A DNA stretch of 64,000 nt from Blastococcus xanthinilyticus (lineage in GTDB: Bacteria; Actinomycetota; Actinomycetes; Mycobacteriales; Geodermatophilaceae): positions 186,001 to 250,000 of the forward strand of contig NZ_VNHW01000006.1 in NCBI RefSeq assembly GCF_008124835.1, written 5' to 3'. Positions 56,192-64,000 of the stretch are shown piece by piece; position 1 is the stretch's first letter, and every line of letters begins with the position of its first letter. The translations under genes and the position numbers were made by a program. A model generated the notes under the pieces. The model made no database searches. It was not told the DNA's origin and saw only the letters and a program-made list of their open reading frames with translations.

Positions 56192-58168
56192 GTGAACCGG
56201 TTCCGTCACTTCTCGCCTGCGATGCGTGACGCTGTCCCGGTGAGCCTTCCCGCACCCGACATGCCCCGGCCCCCGGGCACGCCCGGCGGCTCGGCCGGGC
56301 AGCGCTTGCGGGCCATCGACACGCTGCTCGCCGATCGCGGTCAGCTGTTCCAGGCACTGTTCCTGTCGGCCCCGATCGCCAAGGCCCTCGTCGCCCTCGA
56401 CGGACACGTGCTGGTCGCCAATCCGCGCATGTGCGCGCTCACCGGCCGGACCGCCGAGAGCCTCAGCGGCCGGCACATCGACCTGCTCGCCCACCCCGAC
56501 GACCCGCCGGTCGGCGACCTCGGCCTCGAGCCGGCCCCCGGGGAGCCCGCGCTCGACCCGAACCTGCTCCTGGACGGCGAGCGCCGGCTGCGCCGCTCCG
56601 ACGGCACCGAGCTGTGGGTCGTCCAGTCCCACGAGGTGGTCCGGCAGAACAACGGGACGCCGCAGTTCGTCGTCCTCTCGCTGGTCGACGTCACCGACCG
56701 CCGCCGCGCCGAGGAGGACGCCGTCCGCCGGGCGTTCACCGACCCGCTGACCGGCCTGCCCAACCGGCGCGCGCTCACCGACCGGCTGCGGCACGCCGTG
56801 GCGCTGTCCCGCCGCCGGGGCCTCCAGGTGGGCCTGGTGCACCTGAACATCGACCGCTTCCAGGCGGTCAACGAGGCCCTGGGTCACGAGGCCGGCGACC
56901 TGCTGCTCAGCCAGTTCGCCGACCGGCTGCGCTGGAGCACCCGCGTCGAGGACACCGCCGTGCGGCTGGGCGCCGACGAGTTCCTCGTGGTCGCCGAGGA
57001 CGTCGAGGACCTCGACGGCCTGCGCGCCCTGGCCGACCGGCTGCTGAGCGTGCTCGACGAGCCGTTCGTGGTCAGCGACCGGGAGATCACCCTCTCGGCC
57101 AGCGTGGGGCTCACCCTCGGCGCCGACATGACCCCCGACGACCTGCTCCGCCAGGCGCAGAGCGCGCTGACCCGGGCCAAGGCCGACGGCCAGCGCGCCC
57201 GGATCGGGGTGCACGAGGGGGCGCTCTCCCGCAGCGAGGTCGACGCCCTCCAGCTGGAGACCGAGCTCCGGCACGCCCTGGACAACGACGAGCTGCGGCT
57301 GTTCTACCAGCCCATCGTCGCGCTGGCCGACGAGACGCTGCTGGGCTACGAGGCGCTGATCCGCTGGCAGCACCCGACCCGCGGGCTGCTCCCGCCCGGC
57401 GCCTTCCTGGACGTCGCAGAGAACAACCGGCTGACCTCCAAGCTCGGCGCGTGGGTGCTCCGCCGCGCCTGCCTCGACGCCGCCACCTGGCCCGAGGACC
57501 TGCGGGTGCACGTCAACGTCTCCGCGCGGCACCTCGGCGAGGACGGGTTCAGCGAGCTGGTCACCGCCGCGCTCGAGGAGTCGGGGCTCCCCCCGCACCG
57601 GCTCGAGCTGGAGATCACCGAGTCGACCGCGCTGTTCGCCGCCGAGGCCACGCTGCACGCCGTCGCCGTCGTCACCGACCAGGGCGTCACCCTCGCGCTT
57701 GACGACTTCGGCACCGGCTACTCGGCGATCACCGCGCTGCACCGGCTGCCCATCCACACCGTCAAGATCGACCGGTCGTTCGTCGCCGACGTCGTCACCC
57801 AGCCCTCGACCGCCGCGCTGGTGCACGGGCTGCTGCAGCTCGGCCGCGGCATGGGGCTGCAGGTGATCGCCGAGGGCATCGAGGACCTCGACCAGGCCGC
57901 CTGGCTGCTCGACCACGGGTGCGCGATGGCCCAGGGCTACGCCTTCGGCCGCCCGGCGCCGCTGCCCAGCCCCGCCGAGGTGCTCATCGGCGAGGTCACC
58001 CAGGCACCCGCCGAGGACGTCGCCGGCGAGCTGCTACCCGAGCCGCCGGCGCCGCCCGCGCTGCCCCGCCAGCGGAGGCCCTCGGTCCCCGAGGCGCAGG
58101 ACCTAGCCGACACCGGCCGGCTGCACGGCCGCACGCTGTTCGACGAGCTGGCCGACCCCGACCAGTGA
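56192..58168 (+). CDS. PAS-GGDEF-EAL cyclic-di-GMP signalling protein
   Basis: A 658-residue soluble protein with three signalling domains: PAS (about 50-170: LFLSAPIAKALVALDGHVLV, HIDLLAHPDD), GGDEF (about 175-340: FTDPLTGLPNRRAL) and EAL (about 350-600). The cyclase signature is RLGADEF (GADEF at 260-264) instead of GGDEF, so cyclase activity is possibly weak or absent. The EAL site looks intact: YEALIRWQHP (387-396), HVNVSARHL, ELEITESTAL, LALDDFGTGYS, VKIDRSFV and VIAEGIE. It most likely degrades c-di-GMP under control of PAS sensing. There is no membrane helix. The C-terminal 50 residues are Pro/Ala-rich. The start is GTG 56192. Confidence 0.92.
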   Translation: MNRFRHFSPAMRDAVPVSLPAPDMPRPPGTPGGSAGQRLRAIDTLLADRGQLFQALFLSAPIAKALVALDGHVLVANPRMCALTGRTAESLSGRHIDLLAHPDDPPVGDLGLEPAPGEPALDPNLLLDGERRLRRSDGTELWVVQSHEVVRQNNGTPQFVVLSLVDVTDRRRAEEDAVRRAFTDPLTGLPNRRALTDRLRHAVALSRRRGLQVGLVHLNIDRFQAVNEALGHEAGDLLLSQFADRLRWSTRVEDTAVRLGADEFLVVAEDVEDLDGLRALADRLLSVLDEPFVVSDREITLSASVGLTLGADMTPDDLLRQAQSALTRAKADGQRARIGVHEGALSRSEVDALQLETELRHALDNDELRLFYQPIVALADETLLGYEALIRWQHPTRGLLPPGAFLDVAENNRLTSKLGAWVLRRACLDAATWPEDLRVHVNVSARHLGEDGFSELVTAALEESGLPPHRLELEITESTALFAAEATLHAVAVVTDQGVTLALDDFGTGYSAITALHRLPIHTVKIDRSFVADVVTQPSTAALVHGLLQLGRGMGLQVIAEGIEDLDQAAWLLDHGCAMAQGYAFGRPAPLPSPAEVLIGEVTQAPAEDVAGELLPEPPAPPALPRQRRPSVPEAQDLADTGRLHGRTLFDELADPDQ

Positions 58169-58177
58169 GCGGCCTGG

Positions 58178-58236
58178 CCTTTCGTGCACGGAAGGTGGCC
58201 ACCCGCTCCGGATGACGACCGTTCGTGCACGAACGG
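58178..58236. repeat. Twin 18-bp palindromes with core TTCGTGCACG
   Basis: CCTTTCGTGCACGGAAGG (58178-58195, one mismatch) and CCGTTCGTGCACGAACGG (58219-58236, perfect) start 41 bp apart and almost fill the 72-bp gap between two convergent genes. They share TTCGTGCACG. Both could serve as terminators for opposite strands, but identical cores argue for a repeated or protein-bound motif. Confidence 0.75.
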
Positions 58237-58240
58237 CGGG

Positions 58241-59047
58241 TCAGCGTCGAGGGAGGACCAGCGGCACCGGGCGCTTGGCGGCCCGGCCGTCGCCGGAGGA
58301 CCGCCCGCGCAGCCGCCGGCCGATCCACGGCGCGACGAAGCCGCGCACCCACGCGGCCTCCTCCGCCAGGGCCACCCGCAGCTCGCGCGGCGGCTGCGGC
58401 GGGAGCGGCGTCCGCCAGTCCTCGCCGTCGGCCCCGGGCAGGCCCAGCGCCGCCGCGGCGGCCAGCGCGGTGCGGCGGTGCCCCTCGTCGGTCAGGTGGA
58501 TGCGGTCGGAGTCCCACATCCGCCAGTCCTGGATCCAGGCCGCGCCCCACTGGTCGAGGACGGCGGCGCCGGTGCGGGCCGCGACCGACCAGAGGTTGGC
58601 GTTGAAGATCGCCACCTTGCCGCGGGTGCGGCGCAGGATCGGCGTCTGCCGCGGGTCGACGCCGGTGGCCAGCAGCACGTCGGCACCGGCCTCCCGGAAC
58701 CGGACGACGGCGCCCTCCAGCTGGGCGGCCAGCTCGTCGGGGTCGGTGCCGGGGCGCAGCAGGTCGTTGCCACCCGCGACCAGGCTCACCAGGTCCGGCT
58801 GCGCGTCCAGCGCGACGGGCACCTGCTCGTCGAGCACCTGGGGCAGCAGCCGGCCGCGGATCGCCAGGTTCGCGTACTCGACGTCGCCGTGCGGCGCGGC
58901 GGCCGCGAGGTGCTCGGCCAGCCGGTCGGCCCAACCGCGGAACTCCCCGGGGCGGTCGGGGGCGGGGTCGCTCAGGCCCTCGGTGAACGAGTCGCCGAGG
59001 GCGATGTAGCGGTGCCAGGAGGAGCGGGACGAGCGGTCGAACTGCAC
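58241..59047 (-). CDS. SGNH/GDSL hydrolase
   Basis: A 268-residue hydrolase with the SGNH blocks: Ser in RYIALGDSFTEGL (block I), Gly in YANLAIRGRLL (block II), Asn in SLVAGGNDLLRPG (block III) and Asp/His in DSDRIHLTDEGHRRTAL (block V). It should be a lipase, esterase or deacylase. There is no signal peptide, so it is likely cytoplasmic. The start is GTG 59047, with GGAG 8 nt upstream. The C-terminal 40 residues are basic and Arg-rich (WIGRRLRGRSSGDGRAAKRP). Confidence 0.87.
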   Translation of the reverse strand: MQFDRSSRSSWHRYIALGDSFTEGLSDPAPDRPGEFRGWADRLAEHLAAAAPHGDVEYANLAIRGRLLPQVLDEQVPVALDAQPDLVSLVAGGNDLLRPGTDPDELAAQLEGAVVRFREAGADVLLATGVDPRQTPILRRTRGKVAIFNANLWSVAARTGAAVLDQWGAAWIQDWRMWDSDRIHLTDEGHRRTALAAAAALGLPGADGEDWRTPLPPQPPRELRVALAEEAAWVRGFVAPWIGRRLRGRSSGDGRAAKRPVPLVLPRR

Positions 59048-59093
59048 GGGCCCACTCCAGCACGGCCATCCGCACCGCCATAGGCGGGGTGGA

Positions 59094-60059
59094 TCAGCGC
59101 CGCCGCGCCTGCGCGACCAGGTCAGCGGCCGCGGCGTCCCAGCGCGGATGCGCGAACTCGAAGCCGGCGTCGAGCAACCGGCCAGGCACCACCCGGCGGC
59201 TCTTGAGCAGCAGCTCGGTGTCGGTGCGCAGGACGACGGCGCCGAGCTCGGCCATGAGGCGCGTCGCGGGCAGGCCCGGCCGCCCGCCCCAGGCCCGGCG
59301 CAGCGACCGCATGAACTCGCGCTGCGGCAGGGGTTCGGGCGCGGCGAGGTTGACCGGCCCGTCGAGGTCGTCGCGCTCGAGCAGCAGCTCGACCGCACGC
59401 ACGAAGTCCTCGCCGTGGATCCACGACACGTGCTGCCGGCCGCCCGCGACCGGCCCGCCGAGCCCGAGCCGCGCCATCCACGAGAGGTAGTCGAAGACCC
59501 CGCCGCGGTCGGCGCTCATCACCATCGCCGTGCGCAGCGCGACCCGGCGCGTCCCCGGGACGTCGGCCGCGGCCTGCGCGTCCTCCCACCGGCGGGCGAT
59601 GCGCACGCTGTACTCCCAGTACAGCGGCACGTCGGGCTCCTCACCGCCGATGACCCCGGTCGCCTCGTCGTGCGCGGGCTCTCCGGGGCGGCTGCGCGCG
59701 TCGGCGTAGATGGTGGCGGTGCTCATCTGGAGCCACACCGCCGGCGGCCGCGCCGCACGCCCGATCGCCTCCCCGACCACCCGCGTCGAGTCGACCCGCG
59801 AGCTCATCATTTGGCGCAGGTTGGTGTCGGTGTACCGGCAGCTCACCGTGCGGCCGGCCAGGTTGACCACCGCGTCGGCGCCGTCGAGCTCCGCCGCCCA
59901 CGGGCCCAGGGTCCGCCCGTCCCACCGGACGTGCCGGACGCCGTCCTCCAGCTCCTCGGGTCGGCGGCTCAGGACGACGACCTCGTCGCCGCGCTCCGCC
60001 AGTGCCCGCCGCAGCAGGCCACCGACCTGCCCGGTACCGCCGGGGAGGACGATCTTCAC
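59094..60059 (-). CDS. TIGR01777-type NAD-dependent epimerase/dehydratase-like protein
   Basis: A 321-residue extended SDR. Features: KIVLPGGTGQVGGLLRRALA (NADP-binding), VVNLAGRTVSCRYTDTNLRQ, WLQMSTATIYADARS, GGPVAGGRQHVSWIHGEDFV and VVPGRLLDAGFEFAHPRW at the end, all of the TIGR01777/YfcH family. The family function is largely unknown; some members affect cell division or nucleotide sugars. A Tyr-x-x-x-Lys pair is not evident (YWEYSVRIARRWE), as usual in this branch. ATG 60059 is chosen. Confidence 0.87.
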   Translation of the reverse strand: MKIVLPGGTGQVGGLLRRALAERGDEVVVLSRRPEELEDGVRHVRWDGRTLGPWAAELDGADAVVNLAGRTVSCRYTDTNLRQMMSSRVDSTRVVGEAIGRAARPPAVWLQMSTATIYADARSRPGEPAHDEATGVIGGEEPDVPLYWEYSVRIARRWEDAQAAADVPGTRRVALRTAMVMSADRGGVFDYLSWMARLGLGGPVAGGRQHVSWIHGEDFVRAVELLLERDDLDGPVNLAAPEPLPQREFMRSLRRAWGGRPGLPATRLMAELGAVVLRTDTELLLKSRRVVPGRLLDAGFEFAHPRWDAAAADLVAQARRR

Positions 60060-60094
60060 CCCGCGACCCTAGTGCTCCCCGGCGAGCGCCCGGG

Positions 60095-61516
60095 TCAGCC
60101 GCGGTAGGTCTCCAGCAGCCGCAGCCAGATCTCGCTGATCGTCGGGTAGGCGGGGACGGCGTGCCAGAGCCGCGCGATCGGCACCTCCCCGACCACGGCG
60201 ATGGTCGCCGCGTGCAGCAGCTCGGCCACGCCCGGGCCGATGAACGTGACGCCGAGCAGCACCTCGCGCTGCGTGTCCACGACGGCGATCGCCGTCCCCT
60301 CGTAGCCGTCGGCGAACACCGAGGCGCCCGCGATGCTGCCGATCGGGTACTCGACGACGCGGTGCGGGAGGCCGGCCTCCGCCGCCTCGGCCGCGGTGCG
60401 CCCCACGCTGGCGACCTGCGGCGAGGTGAAGACCACCGACGGCGTCGCGACGTCGTCGGCGGTGGCCACGAACGGCGACCACGCGTCGGTGGCCACCTGC
60501 TCCTCCCGGGCGCGCGCCACGATCGCCGCACCCGCCTGCCGCGCCTGGTACTTGCCCATGTGGGTGAGCTGGCTGCGCCCGTTCACGTCGCCGACGCCGT
60601 AGAGCCAGGAGCGGCCCTCGACCCGCAGCGTGGCGTCGACGGAGAGGTACTCCCCCGGCTCCAGGCCGACGGTCTCCACCCCGATGTCGGCGGTGCGGGC
60701 CGCCCGGCCGATCGCCACCAGCACCTCGTCCCCGCGGACCTCGCCGTCGGCCGTCGTCAGCACCACCTCGGTGCCCTCCCGGCGGGCCGCGCGCACCTCC
60801 GTGCCCAGCCGCACGTCGACGCCGGCCTTCCGCAGCGACTCGGCGACCGCATCGCCGGCCTGCGGCTCCAGGCGCGGCAGCAGCCGATCGCCGCGCTGCA
60901 GCACGGTCACCTGCGAGCCGAGCGCCTGCCAGGCGGTCGCCATCTCGCAGCCGACGTAGCCGCCGCCGAGCACCAGCAGCCGCGCCGGCGCCTCCTTCGC
61001 GCTGGTCGCCTCGCGCGGCCCCCAGGCCGCGACGTCGGCCAGCCCGTCGACCGGCGGGGTCGCCGGCGAGGACCCGGTGCACACGGCCACCGCGTGCCGC
61101 GCCGTCAGCCGGGTCGTCGTCCCGTCCTCGGCGGTGACGACGACGGTGCGCTCGCCGTCGAGCCGGCCGGCGCCCCGCAGGAGGTCGATGCCGGCGCCGT
61201 GCACCCACTCGACCTGGCTCGAGTCGTCCCAGTGGTGGGTGAACTCATCGCGGCGGGCGAGGGTGGCCGCGACGTCCTGCTCCCCCGTGACCGCCTGCGC
61301 CGCGCCGTCCACGGAGCGCGCCTCGGCCAGCACCTCGGTGCCGCGCAGCAGCGTCTTGCTCGGCATGCAGGCCCAGTAGGAGCACTCGCCCCCGACCAGC
61401 TCGGGCTCGACCAGGACGGCCGACAGCCCGCCGCGCACGACGATGTCGGCGACGTTCTCCCCGGTCGACCCGGCCCCCACGACCACGACGTCGTACGTTC
61501 GCTCGGCTTCGCTCAC
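60095..61516 (-). CDS. FAD-dependent pyridine-nucleotide disulfide oxidoreductase
   Basis: A 473-residue flavoprotein with the class I disulfide reductase fold. FAD-binding VVVGAGSTGENVADIVVRGG; the redox pair C45/C50 in GGECSYWACMPSKTLLR; NAD(P)-binding LVLGGGYVGCEMATAWQALG; central YGVGDVNGRSQLTHMGKYQA; and the C-terminal active-site HAVPAYPTISE (His/Glu of the partner subunit). This CSYWAC form is typical of mercuric-reductase-like and dihydrolipoamide-like proteins of unknown substrate. No MerR, merP or lipoyl-domain genes are nearby, so the substrate is left open. ATG 61516. Confidence 0.88.
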   Translation of the reverse strand: MSEAERTYDVVVVGAGSTGENVADIVVRGGLSAVLVEPELVGGECSYWACMPSKTLLRGTEVLAEARSVDGAAQAVTGEQDVAATLARRDEFTHHWDDSSQVEWVHGAGIDLLRGAGRLDGERTVVVTAEDGTTTRLTARHAVAVCTGSSPATPPVDGLADVAAWGPREATSAKEAPARLLVLGGGYVGCEMATAWQALGSQVTVLQRGDRLLPRLEPQAGDAVAESLRKAGVDVRLGTEVRAARREGTEVVLTTADGEVRGDEVLVAIGRAARTADIGVETVGLEPGEYLSVDATLRVEGRSWLYGVGDVNGRSQLTHMGKYQARQAGAAIVARAREEQVATDAWSPFVATADDVATPSVVFTSPQVASVGRTAAEAAEAGLPHRVVEYPIGSIAGASVFADGYEGTAIAVVDTQREVLLGVTFIGPGVAELLHAATIAVVGEVPIARLWHAVPAYPTISEIWLRLLETYRG

Positions 61517-61551
61517 CCGCCCATCCTGGTGGGTGTGGTCGACTGGCCGCC

Positions 61552-62064
61552 ATGCCGGTCGACGCCCGCGAGTTCACCGCCGCCCTGGCCCAGTACGCCG
61601 CCGGGGTGTGCCTGCTGACCGTGCGGGACGACATCGACGACGTCGGGACGACGGTCAGCTCGGTCATGAGCGTGTCGGCGTCCCCGCCCCTGGTCGCCGT
61701 CGGGCTGACCGCCGGCGGGTACCCCGCCGAGGTGCTCGAGGCGGTCGGCAGCTGCGCGCTGACGGTGCTGGCCGCGCCGCACGCCATCGTGGCGTCCCGC
61801 TTCGCCTCCGCCGGCCGGCCCAGCGCCCGGCACCTGCTGGAGACGGTGCCCTGGACCCGCGCCGAGGGCAGCGGCGCCATCGTGCTGCGCGAGGCGCCGG
61901 CCGCCCTGGACTGCCGGCTGGAGCGGCTGGTGGAGGCCGGCGACCACGTGCTGGCCCTGCTGCGGGTCGAGGACGTGCCGGTGCTGAACCCCGCCGCCCC
62001 GCCCCTGCTGCGGGTGCGCGGGCGCTTCGTCGACGAGACCGGTGCCGCGGCCGGGCGCGGCTGA
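61552..62064 (+). CDS. Flavin reductase-like, FMN-binding protein
   Basis: A 170-residue protein of the flavin reductase split-barrel family. Typical: FTAALAQYAAGVCLLTVRDD, GTTVSSVMSVSASPPLVAVG, and CALTVLAAPHAIVASRFASA; HVLALLRVEDVPV near the end. It should reduce FMN with NAD(P)H or provide reduced flavin to a monooxygenase such as the LLM enzyme 5.5 kb upstream, though no direct pairing is shown. ATG 61552 lies 35 bp from the divergent oxidoreductase start, with no Shine-Dalgarno. Confidence 0.87.
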   Translation: MPVDAREFTAALAQYAAGVCLLTVRDDIDDVGTTVSSVMSVSASPPLVAVGLTAGGYPAEVLEAVGSCALTVLAAPHAIVASRFASAGRPSARHLLETVPWTRAEGSGAIVLREAPAALDCRLERLVEAGDHVLALLRVEDVPVLNPAAPPLLRVRGRFVDETGAAAGRG

Positions 62065-62191
62065 GCCGGCTCCGGCCGACCCGCCCGACCCGCTCGGCAC
62101 GTCCGCGCAGCGCGGGAGCCCGCCGCCCCGGACAGACTGTCCCCCACGCGCCCCGATCCGACCCCGGACCGCCCGGCAGAGAGGCTCCCTG

Positions 62192-63820
62192 ATGAGTTCG
62201 TCGCAGTCCGTCGCGAGACGGGTCCTGGAAGCGTTCGCCGCCGCCGGTGTGCAGACCGCCTTCGGGCTCCCCGGGGTGCACAACCTGTCGTTCTGGCGGG
62301 AGACCGGCCCGGGCCTGCCCCGGATCGTCGGGGTCCGGCACGAGCAGACGGCGGTCTACGCCGCCGACGGCCTCGCCCGCGCCACCGGCGGCCTCGGGGT
62401 CGCCCTGACCACGACCGGTCCCGGCGCCGCGAACGCCGCGGGGGCCTTCGGCGAGGCCGCCGCCTCGGGCACCCCGCTGGTCCTCGTGGCCAGCGAGGTG
62501 TCGACGGCGCTGACCCGCCCGGGGGTGTCCCGCGGCATCCTGCACGAGTGCCGCGACCAGGCCGGCATCTTCGAGCCCCTGGCGAAGGCGGTGTTCCGGC
62601 CGCGGACGGCGGAGGACGCGTGCGCCGCCGTCGCCGAGGCCATCCGCACGGCCATGACCAGCCCGCGGGGTCCGGTCTACGTCGACATCCCCACCGATGT
62701 GCTGAACCGGCCCGGTCCGGCCGTCCCCCCGCTCCCGATCGCCCGGGTCGCCCCGGACGACGCCGCCGTCCGGGCCCTGCACGAGCTGGTGGAGGCGTCG
62801 CCGTCGGTGGTCCTGTGGGTCGGCGGTGGCGCCGTCCAGGCCGACGCGGCCGAGGAGGTGGCGGCGCTCGCGGAGCGGCTGCAGGCGCCCGTCGTCACTA
62901 CCTACACCGCCCGCGGCATCCTGCCGCCGGACTCCCCGCACCTGGTGGGGCTGCCCCCGCACGAGCCCGAGATCGCCGACCTGGTGGCCGGCGCCGACCT
63001 GCTGATCGGCATCGGCAGCGACTTCGACGGGATGATGACCCGCAACTGGTCCATGCCGTTGCCCCGGGCCATGGCCACGATCAACTGCGCGGCCGAGGAT
63101 CTCACCAAGAACTACCCGTTCGACGTCGCGGTGCTCGGCGACGCCAGGGAGGCGCTGCGGGCGCTGCTCGCCCTCCCGACCGGGCCGCGGCCCGCGGGAG
63201 CCGGCCGGGTGCGCGAGGTGCGCGAGCGCTGCTGGACCCGACTGTCCGCCGATCCCCGTGCCGCGGCCGGGCTGGAGCTGCTCGGATCGCTGCACACCGC
63301 GACGCCGGAGGGCACGGTCGTCGTGGCCGACATGGCGATCCCCGGCTACTGGTTCGGCGGCTACGGCACGGTCCGGGGGCCCCGGACGCTCCAGTACCCC
63401 GTCGGCTGGGGAACGCTCGGGTACGCCCTGCCCGCCTCGGTCGGCCCCGGGGTACTCGGCGACCGGCCGGTGCTCGCCGTCTGCGGCGACGGCGGCTTCA
63501 TGTTCGCCGTGGGTGAGCTGGCGACCATCGCCCAGGAGAACCTGCCGGTCACGGTCCTCGTCGTCGACGACGGCGGCTACGGCATGCTCCGCTACGACCA
63601 GGACCACGCCGGGGACGAGCACCGCGGCGTCGACCTCCTCCGCCCCGACTTCGCCGCGCTCGCCGAGTCCTTCGGCATCCCGGCGACGCGGGTCACCGGG
63701 CTCGGCGAGCCGCTGGCGAAGGCGCTGGGCGCGGCCCTGTCCAGCCGAGCGCCGCGGCTGGTCGTCACCGAGGCGACGCTGACCCCGCCGCGGACGACCT
63801 CGCCCCGGTGGGCGGAGTGA
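62192..63820 (+). CDS. Thiamine diphosphate-dependent enzyme, acetolactate-synthase-like
   Basis: A 542-residue ThDP enzyme with the three usual domains. N-terminal catalytic Glu region VRHEQTAVYAADGLARATGG; ALTTTGPGAANAAGAFGEAA; mid-domain with IGIGSDFDGMMTRNW; C-terminal ThDP motif GDGGFMFAVGELATIAQENL followed by VVDDGGYG (Asp where many have Asn). GLPGVHNLSFWRE differs from true acetolactate synthase, suggesting a 2-oxo-acid decarboxylase or sulfoacetaldehyde-type enzyme; the substrate is open. ATG 62192 has GAGAGG upstream. No small subunit follows, unlike ilvB. Confidence 0.87.
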   Translation: MSSSQSVARRVLEAFAAAGVQTAFGLPGVHNLSFWRETGPGLPRIVGVRHEQTAVYAADGLARATGGLGVALTTTGPGAANAAGAFGEAAASGTPLVLVASEVSTALTRPGVSRGILHECRDQAGIFEPLAKAVFRPRTAEDACAAVAEAIRTAMTSPRGPVYVDIPTDVLNRPGPAVPPLPIARVAPDDAAVRALHELVEASPSVVLWVGGGAVQADAAEEVAALAERLQAPVVTTYTARGILPPDSPHLVGLPPHEPEIADLVAGADLLIGIGSDFDGMMTRNWSMPLPRAMATINCAAEDLTKNYPFDVAVLGDAREALRALLALPTGPRPAGAGRVREVRERCWTRLSADPRAAAGLELLGSLHTATPEGTVVVADMAIPGYWFGGYGTVRGPRTLQYPVGWGTLGYALPASVGPGVLGDRPVLAVCGDGGFMFAVGELATIAQENLPVTVLVVDDGGYGMLRYDQDHAGDEHRGVDLLRPDFAALAESFGIPATRVTGLGEPLAKALGAALSSRAPRLVVTEATLTPPRTTSPRWAE

Positions 63821-63827
63821 CCGGCCG

Positions 63828-63844
63828 GCTGCCGCGGGGGCAGC
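63828..63844 (+). terminator. Short terminator-like hairpin after the ThDP gene
   Basis: GCTGCC (63828-63833) and GGCAGC (63839-63844) form a 6-bp stem with a 5-nt loop, 7 bp past the stop. Modest evidence. Confidence 0.35.
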
Positions 63845-63986
63845 GCGAGGGATCCGGCGCCGGGTGTCACATCCGCGGGCCCGGCGGTGCTATCGGTACA
63901 TGGACCTCGTACGGAACGGGCGGTCGGCACCCGCGGCCGTCCTGACATTCCCCGGTCCGCTGGGCCGGGTCGGAGGGGTGGGCGAC

Positions 63987-64000
63987 GTGCCGGCAGCAGG
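63987..64000 (+). CDS. Possible start of a gene running off the right edge
   Basis: GGAGGGG (63972-63978) stands 8 nt before GTG 63987, which opens VPAA up to the window end. Only four codons are visible, so nothing can be said of the product. An ATG at 63899 also opens a frame to the edge but has no ribosome binding site. Confidence 0.3.

Noticed and set aside
60095-61516. Mercuric reductase or dihydrolipoamide dehydrogenase label
   Set aside because: The redox motif and C-terminal His/Glu fit the fold, but no mer or lipoyl-domain genes are nearby and the N-terminal metal domain is absent.

Overview
The window is a very GC-rich stretch of actinobacterial chromosome, densely coded on both strands. 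Extreme third-position G+C, frequent GTG starts, GTGA/ATGA stop-start overlaps, a Rv2466c-type thioredoxin-fold protein, an Eis-type acetyltransferase, a truncated haemoglobin O, a DUF5130 protein and the bioYMN transporter order point to Actinobacteria. The small two-component and secreted-protein genes look most like Geodermatophilaceae (Blastococcus, Geodermatophilus, Modestobacter); that family-level placement is inference. No rRNA, CRISPR array, transposase, integrase or phage module was seen.

Layout. 1-5.8 kb: a truncated secreted ThuA/kelch-like protein, a 0.9 kb gene-poor stretch with a possible gene remnant, a cation/proton antiporter fused to a UBP-type zinc finger, and a divergent DHA2 exporter separated from it by three operator-like half-sites. 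5.8-11.3 kb: a voltage-gated-type K+ channel, a lipoprotein, an OmpR/histidine-kinase pair with a secreted duplicated-domain protein, and an ECF sigma factor with a SnoaL tail. 11.4-18.5 kb: a 5'-nucleotidase, a large lipoprotein, a NarL-type two-component system and an Eis-like acetyltransferase. 18.5-27.5 kb: argG with an 18-bp palindrome overlapping its promoter, rpiB, a DUF429 protein, an MBL hydrolase, an SDR, an AHSA1-like protein, a DsbA-like protein, pepN and DUF5130. 27.5-41.5 kb: an amidase, a class F sortase coupled to a surface protein, an HNH protein, prolyl oligopeptidase, MscS, MFS, glbO, alpha-glucosidase, bioYMN and a MOSC protein. 41.6-50 kb: thioesterase, a frameshifted phosphatase, ettA, ssb, tRNA-Arg(TCT), a shattered small gene, small membrane proteins, DinB, and a large TPR protein divergent from a cupin. 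50-54.6 kb: nrtR divergent from nadABC. 54.6-64 kb: a small membrane protein behind a paired operator, LLM oxidoreductase, PAS-GGDEF-EAL protein, SGNH hydrolase, TIGR01777 epimerase, FAD disulfide oxidoreductase, flavin reductase, and a ThDP enzyme.

How genes work together. nadA-nadB-nadC overlap tightly and make nicotinate mononucleotide from aspartate, very likely under the divergent Nudix-type repressor NrtR. bioY-bioM-bioN form a complete ECF biotin importer. Sortase and surface protein overlap by 13 bp and probably form an anchoring pair. From rpiB to ssb the order (rpiB, DsbA-like, pepN, DUF5130, HNH, glbO, alpha-glucosidase, thioesterase, ettA, ssb) parallels what I remember of the Mycobacterium tuberculosis Rv2465c-Rv2478c region, with insertions, so much of the centre is an old actinobacterial core block.

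Expression signals. Several genes have a TAnnnT-like hexamer ending 6-7 nt before the start codon and no Shine-Dalgarno sequence (6700, 17220, 19989 on the minus strand, 27929 on the minus strand, 32394, 42109), suggesting leaderless mRNAs. Many convergent junctions carry long perfect hairpins. The least explained features are non-coding: a symmetric repeat-hairpin-repeat cassette at 26861-26943, paired operators at 54917-54976, twin 18-bp palindromes at 58178-58236, and a nested stem-loop after nadC.
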